The notes under the pieces were generated by a model. The model did no database searches. It was not told the DNA's origin and saw only the letters and a list, made by a program, of their open reading frames with translations. Shown here piece after piece: positions 8,850 to 15,570 of a stretch of 46,931 bases of DNA (the first letter of the stretch is position 1; each line of letters starts with the position of its first letter). Source of the DNA: a virus; the IMG/VR virus record IMGVR_UViG_3300022072_000001, positions 1 to 46,931 of that record. One strand, 5' to 3'. Position numbers and translations under genes: made by a program.

Positions 8850-9053
8850 TTGCACAATAATTTTATATAGGATGGGTTTTTTATGCCCATAATGAAGATT
8901 TTGCAAGCAAAGATATAACTGCGGCAGTCAGAGAGGAAGGGATTAATTACCCCGACTGAGACTGACACCTTAACTTGCAAAGTACCTCGTGTACCTATAT
9001 GGTTATTGTGCAACGACCGCAGTTTCTTTTTTCACTTAAAAGCACAATAACCA
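8850..9053 (+). promoter_or_regulatory. Structured leader RNA region of antirepressor gene
   Basis: No gene is supported in 8739-9053; it holds a dense set of inverted repeats. ATGGG 8872-8876 pairs with CCCAT 8886-8890. TTTGCAAG 8900-8907 pairs with CTTGCAAA 8974-8981. CAGTC 8925-8929 pairs with GACTG 8954-8958, extended inward by GGG 8939-8941 with CCC 8950-8953. AACTGCGG 8917-8924 pairs with CCGCAGTT 9017-9024. GGTTATTGTGC 9001-9011 pairs with GCACAATAACC 9042-9052, ending one base before the ATG at 9054. The AACTGCGG/CCGCAGTT pair interleaves with the others and would form a kissing or pseudoknotted arrangement. Function as a translational switch is inferred. Confidence 0.55.
8908..8915 (-). 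promoter_or_regulatory. Possible leftward promoter -7 element
   Basis: CAAAGATA reads TATCTTTG on the minus strand, identical to the rightward element at 8840-8847 and facing it. It could serve the tail-tip operon starting at 8738. No TTG is found about 20 bases upstream, so support is weak. Confidence 0.3.
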
Positions 9054-9707
9054 ATGCAAGAAGTATTAAATCAACTCGTACCAATTCGGGAAACAAAAAT
9101 TGGTAAAGCTTCCCAAAAGTGCGTATCTGCACGTGAATTACATTCCTTTTTAGAAGTTAAGACAAAGTTCATAACTTGGATTAAACGGTTAATTGAAAAA
9201 TATCAATTTACTGAAAATCAGCACTTTGTGACGTTTTCCCAAAATAGGGAAAACGGTGGAAAGAAATATTTCTACGCCCTTACCCTCTCCATGGCAAAAG
9301 AATTGTCCATGGTCCAGAACAACAAACAGGGTCAACAAGCTCGCCAATACTTCATCCAATGCGAAGCCAAACTTCAAAAATCGAATGAGGCTGTTTTAAA
9401 GATGGCACAAGACCCAATTATTGCTATGCGATTGGCACAAATTGAGATTAAAGAGCGATTAACCTTATTGGAAGCCAAGACCACTACGCGCCCCGATTAT
9501 TTCACCGTGGCAGGATATGGCACTTTGCAAGGCATCAAAGTAGGTATTAAGTTGGCTGCTAATTTAGGAAGGAAAGCTTCTGCAATCTGTAAGAAGAAAG
9601 GCTTTCCTATAGACAAAGTGCCTGACCCTAGATTTGGTGAAGTAGGTTCTTATCCTAAATCTGTCCTAATTGAAGTTTTCCAATCTCTTAACGCTCAAAA
9701 CGCCTAA
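9054..9707 (+). CDS. AntA/AntB-type phage antirepressor protein
   Basis: 217 residues. Residues about 10-110 show the AntA/AntB antirepressor pattern: V-S-A-R-E-L-H-S-F-L-E-V-K-T-K-F, then W-I-K-R-L-I-E-K-Y-Q-F, then Y-A-L-T-L-S-M-A-K-E-L-S-M-V-Q-N and A-R-Q-Y-F-I-Q-C-E. The C-terminal half (residues 120-217) is a separate helical domain with a lysine-rich L-G-R-K-A-S-A-I-C-K-K-K-G-F-P-I-D motif, possibly DNA binding. Antirepressors bind and inactivate phage repressors. It is on the strand opposite to the surrounding late genes. The hairpin 9001-9052 abuts its start codon. Confidence 0.85.
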   Translation: MQEVLNQLVPIRETKIGKASQKCVSARELHSFLEVKTKFITWIKRLIEKYQFTENQHFVTFSQNRENGGKKYFYALTLSMAKELSMVQNNKQGQQARQYFIQCEAKLQKSNEAVLKMAQDPIIAMRLAQIEIKERLTLLEAKTTTRPDYFTVAGYGTLQGIKVGIKLAANLGRKASAICKKKGFPIDKVPDPRFGEVGSYPKSVLIEVFQSLNAQNA

Positions 9708-9709
9708 CC

Positions 9710-9895
9710 ATGACTAAGATAAAACTAAAGAATACCCGAAAGCACTTTAACGCCAATGATGTCCTAAATATGCTTTTTGAAATGTCCGAACATTTTGTTT
9801 CTCATCCAGAATATGAAAATATTGAGGAGTGGAAGCGACACAAGTATCAGCAAATCTTTAACCATTTGAGCCTTGATTTAGCAAAACAAATATAA
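9710..9895 (+). CDS. Small protein, paralogue of the 41416-41682 protein
   Basis: 61 residues starting two bases after the antirepressor stop, so co-transcribed. It shares with the protein at 41416-41682 the pattern S-E-H-x-V-S-H-P-x-Y-E-x-I-E-x-W-x-R-x-K-x-x-x-x-x-N-x-L-x-x-D-L-x-K. No family recognised; predicted all-helical. Coupling to the antirepressor suggests a role in the same regulatory circuit, which is inference. Confidence 0.65.
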   Translation: MTKIKLKNTRKHFNANDVLNMLFEMSEHFVSHPEYENIEEWKRHKYQQIFNHLSLDLAKQI

Positions 9896-9943
9896 TTTTT
9901 CAAAAACACAATAATCTAACTTTTTAGACTACTTATTATTTAT

Positions 9944-9972
9944 AGCTGTTCGTGTATCGGACAGCTTTTTTT
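9944..9972 (+). terminator. Rho-independent terminator after antirepressor operon
   Basis: AGCTGTTCG (9944-9952) pairs with CGGACAGCT (9958-9966) with one G-T wobble, followed by seven T residues. It lies 48 bases after the stop of the small gene at 9710-9895 and ends rightward transcription before the converging tape measure gene. Confidence 0.8.
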
Positions 9973-10104
9973 ATTTAATTCCTGTCTATTCGTCTTTTAC
10001 ATTTGACTTTTTGATATTTTTAGCTTATTGTTAGGGTTTTAACCCTTAAATAATTGTTATGAAAATATTAGTGTTTATTTCTTCTGCTATTTCGGTTTCT
10101 TTTA

Positions 10105-12714
10105 TCATGCTCTATAAGTTGTTTTTACATTGCCTCTAATTCGCACCAAATTACCTGAACCATCCCTAAAATATTGCTCCTGTTTTTTCGCTGCCATTTG
10201 TGCCAAATACCCTTCCATTTTTGAGTTATCAGATTTATATTCTATAAACAAAGGAATATCATTGGCAGCTTTATTGATGGATTGAAAATGATTTTCAAAA
10301 GTACCCTCATTCAGGCTCTTAGCAATCAAAGGCAGAATTGATTTGTATTTTGGGGCTTGCTTATTATTAATTATCATGTGTGCTTCATCCCTTTCTGCAA
10401 AGGCTGGTTTTCCTTCGCTTTCAAAACCTAAATAGGTATCGTTACCGCTTGCATGTGTGCCGCCTCCGATTGTTTCTAAACCACCTTTGCCAAAAGTTTT
10501 TTTACGGGCAACTTGGAACGCTTTTACTTTGCTGGCTACAAAGCTGCCTATCATTAAGCCCGAAGCGATAAGGGAAAAGGGAAAACCCACGGTTGCATAA
10601 ATTTTAGAAACTGCTGTAATTAAGTTTGAGGCCTGTTGAATGGTTTGTAAAGCTAATTGCTGCTTTTGTGCCTTTTCTTGGTCTTTTAATGCCTTGCGCT
10701 GGTTTGCTTTGGCTGTCTCTAATTCCTTTGCTGCTGTCTCTGCATTGTGTGCAAACCCTGCATTTCTGCTGGCAATTTCTGCCTGTAGTGCTGATTCTGC
10801 GCTACTTACTTCATCTGCTGCATTTTTTACGTTTTGGTCAGCTACACGCTTCCTTAGTGCTGCAAACTGGTTTAATTGGTCACTCGCAAATTTTAGCGAA
10901 TCAGAAAGTACTTTTTGTTCATCACCATCAACACCTAATTTAAATCCTAAAGCTGAAAAAATACCACCCTCTTTTACATCCGACTTAAATAATTTTTTCT
11001 CAAAGTCTTTTTGCATTTTCTCTGCTTGCGCAATAGCATTTTGACCTAAATCTTCTGGTAATGATTGATTTAACTCACCCTCTAAGCCGCTTTTAAAGTT
11101 CAATGCTGCAATTTTCCCTAGTTCATTTAATTTAGGCTGTAGTGTGCCTGTATCTCCTAAAATACCATCCAATGCCCTAACTAATTTGCTTTCTTCAATC
11201 AATTCTAAGCTATCAAAATTCAGGTCAGTTCCTAAGTCTTTTGCTTCTGTTTTGAGTTCTTGGATTTTCTTAATAGCCCTATCAAATTCTAATCTGGCAA
11301 CTGTTGCAGCGCCCCCCAATTTTGCGTTTGCGTTCTCAATTTCCACCGCTAAAGCCCTGACAGAATTTTGCCTTTCTTTGTCTGCTGCTGCTGCTGCTGT
11401 GGCTTTGTTTATGCCGTCTTGATTAATGGTATTAAGCTTGTTTTGCAGGGTCGTTTGAATCTCAATAGATTCCTGTTGAGTGGTAAATAATTCCTTTTCT
11501 TTGTCGGCTAAAACTTGGGCATCTTCAAAAAGGGTTTCTCCTAAAGCGTTCTTTTCTTTAATTGCCTTAATTTCTCTTTTTATAAGGTCCTCTCTTTGTG
11601 ATTGTATATTTTGTTCCAATCCAAACGCCAATTTTGCTGCCCTGCTGCGCTCTTTGGTGCTTTTAGTCGTATCTTCAGCAACTAGATTAAGTTTTTTTAT
11701 TTCTGCCCTTGTACGTGCTGTTTGTACCTCTAGTTTTTGTGTTTCTTCTTTGATACCCTGCATTACCCCTTCTATCTGGCTGGCTTTGTTAAATTCAGTT
11801 ACTACTTCAGTACCAAATCCTGAAACGCTTGCCTTTGCATCTGTCCAAGCTCCTTCAAAGTCACCTTTCAATAATTTGACAATAGCGCCCCCAAATGTGG
11901 CAACCCTATCTATCACCACATCAAAAACAGCACTTAATCCTGCTGTGAACCGATTAACAGCGTCAAGCCCTTTTTGTGTTCTGGTTAGGTTGGTGTATAA
12001 TGCCCCTAATAAAAGAACAACAGCACCTATGCCTGTTGCGGCTAAAGCCACTTTAAAAACGCCTGTTTGCTTAATCATTGCCCTTAGTGCCACTTTTCCA
12101 CCATTTAGCCCCTCTTTTATGCCTGTCAATTCGGTTGCCCACCTGCCCAAAGGACCAGGCAAGCCCCTAACTGCTTTGGCATAATCACCAACTGACAAAG
12201 TATGCTTTCCTGTTGCTTCTTGCAGCCGTTTCATTTCTTCATAAATCTCTTTAGTCTGCTTTTCTAGTTTTTCCCCTGCACCACCTGCTGCCCTCATTTC
12301 CTTTGACATTGCATTTAATGTCTGTTTGTTAATAGTGTACTGTGCAGAAAGGGCATCATAACTGCCCTCTAAGGAAGCATTTAGTCTGGCTTGCGCTCTA
12401 TTGTTCCTGTTAAGTTCTTTTACTGCTCTTTTGGCTTCTTCAATATCAATTGCGTTTTGCTGCATAGCTTTGTTGTACTTATCAACTTGCTTTTGCATTT
12501 CGTCTGTTGCCTTTGCTGCTTTTACGGTTTCTTTTCTTCCTTCTTCTGTTGTATTGTTTACGTTCTTTAAGCTAACTTCCAATTTCACCGCTTCACCTTT
12601 GATAGTGTCCACCATTTTTTTATAAGCAGCCGTTGCAGCTTCTAAATCAGCTATTAACTTTTTTAAACTACCGTCATCATTATAGAGGTCACTATTTTTA
12701 ATTGGATTGGCCAA
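10105..12714 (-). CDS. Tail tape measure protein
   Basis: 869 residues, the longest virion gene apart from the fibre. Long charged coiled-coil stretches occupy residues about 15-170, 320-460 and 610-700. Two hydrophobic segments stand out: V-A-L-A-A-T-G-I-G-A-V-V-L-L-L-G-A-L near residue 225 and I-Y-A-T-V-G-F-P-F-S-L-I-A-S-G-L near residue 715. That combination, and the position after two small genes and before the tail-tip genes, is characteristic of tape measure proteins, which set tail length and act in DNA entry. The C-terminus has G-G-G-T-H-A-S-G-N-D-T-Y-L-G, similar to other bacteroidetal tape measures. Confidence 0.85.
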   Translation of the reverse strand: MANPIKNSDLYNDDGSLKKLIADLEAATAAYKKMVDTIKGEAVKLEVSLKNVNNTTEEGRKETVKAAKATDEMQKQVDKYNKAMQQNAIDIEEAKRAVKELNRNNRAQARLNASLEGSYDALSAQYTINKQTLNAMSKEMRAAGGAGEKLEKQTKEIYEEMKRLQEATGKHTLSVGDYAKAVRGLPGPLGRWATELTGIKEGLNGGKVALRAMIKQTGVFKVALAATGIGAVVLLLGALYTNLTRTQKGLDAVNRFTAGLSAVFDVVIDRVATFGGAIVKLLKGDFEGAWTDAKASVSGFGTEVVTEFNKASQIEGVMQGIKEETQKLEVQTARTRAEIKKLNLVAEDTTKSTKERSRAAKLAFGLEQNIQSQREDLIKREIKAIKEKNALGETLFEDAQVLADKEKELFTTQQESIEIQTTLQNKLNTINQDGINKATAAAAADKERQNSVRALAVEIENANAKLGGAATVARLEFDRAIKKIQELKTEAKDLGTDLNFDSLELIEESKLVRALDGILGDTGTLQPKLNELGKIAALNFKSGLEGELNQSLPEDLGQNAIAQAEKMQKDFEKKLFKSDVKEGGIFSALGFKLGVDGDEQKVLSDSLKFASDQLNQFAALRKRVADQNVKNAADEVSSAESALQAEIASRNAGFAHNAETAAKELETAKANQRKALKDQEKAQKQQLALQTIQQASNLITAVSKIYATVGFPFSLIASGLMIGSFVASKVKAFQVARKKTFGKGGLETIGGGTHASGNDTYLGFESEGKPAFAERDEAHMIINNKQAPKYKSILPLIAKSLNEGTFENHFQSINKAANDIPLFIEYKSDNSKMEGYLAQMAAKKQEQYFRDGSGNLVRIRGNVKTTYRA

Positions 12715-12717
12715 AAT

Positions 12718-13467
12718 TTATTTTTTATTCAATTGTTTCTTTAAAATTTCCAACCTGCTGGAAAAACCGAACACGGTTAATTTTTGCGGTTCTGTTATAT
12801 TCATGTGTTGAGATATAAGGCTGCAAATTGTCTCAAATTGTTTCTTTTGCGCTATCTCTAAACCGTTTGTACCTTCAAAACTTTTAGGGCGTAAAAGGCG
12901 CAATAAGTAGTCATCAATAGCAGCGATTTTTTCATCAACCTGAACCCCTTGGATTTTTCTTAAACTGAAAATAACCCTACTCTTTATTTTGCTGTAATAT
13001 TCCAACTCTTTTCCTTTTCCAGATAAGGAAGGAAAACAGGTAGATAATTCCGACAATAATTTTTTTTTTAAAGTATTAAGCAGTTGCCCTATTTTTCCTG
13101 CTGTGAATTTTTGCTTTGCTAATATTTCTAAAGTTTCTTTGATGCCAGATTCACTAATATCTGTTCTTTCCTGTCCATCAATCGAATGAACCAAACAGGC
13201 AAAGGCATTGTGTTTGGGGTTGATGTTGCTAATAACAAAAATCAAGGATTGTTGAAAGTTGGCCAATTGCTGTAAAGCCTCTTCTTTCTTATCGCTGGTT
13301 ATATATTTGCCTAGCATAGTTATATGACTGCCCACACTTTCCATATCACCACCAATACCTGAATCAATCGACAAAGCCACCTGAAACGCTTGGAAACGGT
13401 TAATAGGTAGATTCTCAATAGAATCAAATAATACTATTTTATGACCATTGAACTTTTCTGTAATCAT
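12718..13467 (-). CDS. Possible tail assembly chaperone / tail protein
   Basis: 249 residues, helical, soluble, ending in K-K-Q-L-N-K-K three bases before the tape measure start. The N-terminus includes I-V-L-F-D-S-I-E-N-L-P-I-N-R-F-Q-A-F-Q-V. Genes between the major tail genes and the tape measure usually encode assembly chaperones; that is the only basis for the call. Its start overlaps the upstream stop by four bases (ATGA), so no frameshift is needed to make it. Confidence 0.5.
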   Translation of the reverse strand: MITEKFNGHKIVLFDSIENLPINRFQAFQVALSIDSGIGGDMESVGSHITMLGKYITSDKKEEALQQLANFQQSLIFVISNINPKHNAFACLVHSIDGQERTDISESGIKETLEILAKQKFTAGKIGQLLNTLKKKLLSELSTCFPSLSGKGKELEYYSKIKSRVIFSLRKIQGVQVDEKIAAIDDYLLRLLRPKSFEGTNGLEIAQKKQFETICSLISQHMNITEPQKLTVFGFSSRLEILKKQLNKK

Positions 13468-13748
13468 GCTACAATAGTAGTTTTATGCATTTCTAAAAAA
13501 GCCCCTCTATTGCCTTTTATTTCGGCTTCTCGAATCTTCATTTCTTGCAATTGTTCTGCTTTCATTTCTTTGTTCAGTTGTAAAACTGTCAGCTTATCCT
13601 TTGCGGCTATAATCAGTTTTTTTTGCACTCTAATCTGCTTTGATATTTCCCCTATCTCCTTCTCTTGTGCTTCCAATATTCTAAAGTGGCTGCGCTGCTC
13701 TGATTCTGCCTTTTTGATTGCCTTATCAATTATCTGTTTATCTAACAT
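13464..13748 (-). CDS. Small coiled-coil protein before tape measure
   Basis: 94 residues, almost entirely charged helix (K-A-E-S-E-Q-R-S-H-F-R-I-L-E-A-Q-E-K-E-I-G-E-I-S-K-Q-I-R). It starts four bases after the amidase stop and overlaps the next gene by four bases. Likely a small tail-assembly or scaffold-like factor. No family recognised. Confidence 0.6.
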   Translation of the reverse strand: MLDKQIIDKAIKKAESEQRSHFRILEAQEKEIGEISKQIRVQKKLIIAAKDKLTVLQLNKEMKAEQLQEMKIREAEIKGNRGAFLEMHKTTIVA

Positions 13749-13752
13749 AGTT

Positions 13753-14442
13753 TTATATTTTACAATATTCTAAAAGTAATTTCCAATCAATCTTATCAAT
13801 CATTTTCCACTTTCCATGTACTTTATGCTTTGGGCATTTTTTGCCTGTTATATCATAATGTCGGACTAAAGGAACATTACCATGAATGCTTTTAAGGTAT
13901 CGAATTAATTTTACTGTTCTCCTTAAAGTTTCTTTGAAATCACCATCACTATTTACACACATTTCAACCCCTATAGTATAGAAATTTGGGGTTAATCTTT
14001 TTTCATCCAAAAGGGAAAAACCAAATTTAGTGTACCCATATTTTTTCACGTCCTTTTTTAAAATTCGGTGGTTTCTATCTCCACAATGATAGGCCACTTC
14101 ATTAAGCGGTAAACATTGTATTACTTCTTTTTCATCTACAATAAAGTGCGCACTGGCTTTCCTTTGTGTGCTATTGAAATAGTCCCTGTTTGCTTTTGCA
14201 TTTGCGCCCTTGTTTAGGTTCGCTGTCCAATGCAGTACAATTGCTTTTAGTTCTCTGATTTGGTAAAATTCGGGTCTATTTAGTGCTGGTCTGTTGTGAT
14301 TATCTAGGAATAATTTGTTGATTGTGGGTTGCTCAATTCTAGGTTTCGGGCTGCTGTCTGGATTGTTGGGGTCAATTCTATCCCTAATTCTTTCAGAAGT
14401 TCCATTTTCTCTTCTTTGCTTATTTTGCCCTTTTTCTCCCAC
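13753..14442 (-). CDS. N-acetylmuramoyl-L-alanine amidase (Amidase_2-like)
   Basis: 229 residues from a GTG start. The catalytic domain spans residues about 60-225: first zinc ligand His71 in V-L-H-W-T-A-N, S-A-H-F-I-V-D at 97-103, I-G-V-E-M-C (Glu160), and His195 and Cys203 in V-R-H-Y-D-I-T-G-K-K-C-P. Family members cut the bond between muramic acid and the stem peptide. It may be the endolysin or a virion-associated lysin, given its place among tail genes. There is no in-frame ATG before the domain; the frame stays open upstream through nine A residues (14469-14477) in the overlapping gene, so a frameshifted, membrane-anchored form is possible. Confidence 0.85.
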   Translation of the reverse strand: MGEKGQNKQRRENGTSERIRDRIDPNNPDSSPKPRIEQPTINKLFLDNHNRPALNRPEFYQIRELKAIVLHWTANLNKGANAKANRDYFNSTQRKASAHFIVDEKEVIQCLPLNEVAYHCGDRNHRILKKDVKKYGYTKFGFSLLDEKRLTPNFYTIGVEMCVNSDGDFKETLRRTVKLIRYLKSIHGNVPLVRHYDITGKKCPKHKVHGKWKMIDKIDWKLLLEYCKI

Positions 14443-14546
14443 CTGTTCAGCTTGCGAACCAATCGGGCTTTTTTTTTGATAGGATTATTGAACCACCCAT
14501 TTAAGAAGGGTAATAATTGGAATATAATTTGTAATACCTTTTCCAT
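14304..14546 (-). CDS. Small protein with hydrophobic N-terminus (possible holin-like)
   Basis: 80 residues: a hydrophobic N-terminal segment (V-L-Q-I-I-F-Q-L-L-P-F-L-N-G-W-F), then a lysine run (K-K-K) encoded by nine A residues, then a charged helical tail (K-I-S-K-E-E-K-M-E-L-L-K-E-L-G-I-E-L). It overlaps the GTG-started amidase by 139 bases in another frame. It could be a small membrane protein for amidase access, or the in-frame product of a gene whose -1 frameshift yields an anchored amidase. Confidence that it is translated is moderate. Confidence 0.55.
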   Translation of the reverse strand: MEKVLQIIFQLLPFLNGWFNNPIKKKARLVRKLNRWEKKGKISKEEKMELLKELGIELTPTIQTAARNLELSNPQSTNYS

Positions 14547-14564
14547 ACATTTTGATTTTGATTT

Positions 14565-15146
14565 TTAATTACAATTCTGTTTAATTTTAATTTGTCCTTC
14601 TATTCTAAGGCCACCATACGGACGCATAAGGAATTGCTGCTTTGCGTCTTGAATATCAAACCCCTTATAAATATTCTTAGCTTCTACATAAGTTTTTTGG
14701 ATAGTAATTGAACAGGTTTTGAAAGCTGTTTTTGCCAATAAAACTAGAATATCTCTTTTTACGTTTTCAATTGTCCTTTGCAGGTGGTCAGTAGGGTGGG
14801 CTGTTCTGTAATCCCACCAAAATATCAAAGAATAAGTACCAAAAAAATCACCTAATTGCCCTTTTCTCTCTGCTATATTTACCCCGTCATCTACCAAAAA
14901 AAAACAATGATTTTCTAAGTATTCATCTGGCAACAGGTTCAAATATTCGTTTGGGTAGTCTTGACGTCCTACGTATATATGGGGTTCATAGGATGCCCTA
15001 TTATTGCGCTGGATAGGTATTTTTTCAGCTTGTCTATAAGCATTAGTCAACCAACTTAATTCAGTTGTTAGAACGCCCCCAATTTCATTAAAAGCCTTAT
15101 CAAATAGGGTAGGGGTGACTAAAGTTGGTTGTACTGGATTATTCAT
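14565..15146 (-). CDS. Head-tail connector/neck protein candidate
   Basis: 193 residues. Contains A-Y-R-Q-A-E-K-I-P, a Y-P-N-E-Y-L-N-L-L-P-D segment and W-W-D-Y-R-T-A-H-P-T-D. It overlaps the upstream tail-completion-like gene by eight bases. Gene order (capsid, virion protein, two small genes, then tape measure region) is where tail terminator or neck proteins sit. No sequence family recognised. Confidence 0.5.
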   Translation of the reverse strand: MNNPVQPTLVTPTLFDKAFNEIGGVLTTELSWLTNAYRQAEKIPIQRNNRASYEPHIYVGRQDYPNEYLNLLPDEYLENHCFFLVDDGVNIAERKGQLGDFFGTYSLIFWWDYRTAHPTDHLQRTIENVKRDILVLLAKTAFKTCSITIQKTYVEAKNIYKGFDIQDAKQQFLMRPYGGLRIEGQIKIKQNCN

Positions 15147-15570
15147 TTAATGCTTTTCTGAATCTGTCTATAAAATTTGGCTTGATTAAATCAATAGTTC
15201 CCTGTAAATTTTTGTCATTCAATCCCAAAATATCAATACTGTATTTTAATTCTAATGATAGGGCTTTTCGGTCTGTAGATTCAATAGAAAATTTATCTTT
15301 GAAATAGACTAGGAAAAACTTACTATAATAGTCACCTGTATCTAATAAAGTTACCCTATCATAAACCTGCCCTTTTCCTTTTTTTACGCTTATTGTAAAG
15401 GGTCTATAGGGTGGCGTAATATCCTGTCCTGTGCTTAGTTCCCCATCTTGCAACTGCTCCTGGTTGAATAGAATAATTTCTTTTTCAAAGTCCCTGACAG
15501 CCTCTAATAAAAGTTTATCCTTTTCCTTTTCAAAGTCTGTTAATATTTGTATGTGTGCAGAAAATGGCAT
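15139..15570 (-). CDS. Virion morphogenesis / tail completion-like protein
   Basis: 143 residues. The central pattern R-V-T-L-L-D-T-G-D-Y-Y-S-K-F, followed by a D-R-K-A-L-S-L-E-L-K-Y segment and D-I-L-G-L-N, resembles the T-G-x-L/Y core of phage virion-morphogenesis and gp10-type tail completion proteins. The start overlaps the preceding stop as TAATG. The likely role is head-to-tail joining; moderately sure. Confidence 0.55.
   Translation of the reverse strand: MPFSAHIQILTDFEKEKDKLLLEAVRDFEKEIILFNQEQLQDGELSTGQDITPPYRPFTISVKKGKGQVYDRVTLLDTGDYYSKFFLVYFKDKFSIESTDRKALSLELKYSIDILGLNDKNLQGTIDLIKPNFIDRFRKALNE

Noticed and set aside
8825-9013. Minus-strand 62-codon frame before the antirepressor
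   Set aside because: Composition is not protein-like, the frame lies across the complementary pairs of the leader, and no plausible start signal precedes it.
10059-10139. Plus-strand 26-codon hydrophobic frame (M-K-I-L-V-F-I-S-S-A-I)
   Set aside because: Could be a tiny membrane peptide, but it overlaps the tape measure end, follows a terminator and has no recognisable promoter. Only chance-level support.
10626-11044. Two overlapping plus-strand frames over 100 codons in the tape measure gene
   Set aside because: Antisense shadows in different frames of the same coiled-coil sequence; no start signals.
11480-12184. 234-codon plus-strand frame opposite the tape measure gene
   Set aside because: Shadow of the coiled-coil coding strand: serine/alanine/leucine-rich, no start context, inside a well-supported gene.
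12718-13748. Programmed frameshift joining two tail assembly chaperone frames
   Set aside because: The genes overlap by a simple ATGA with good starts; I see no slippery heptamer at the junction.
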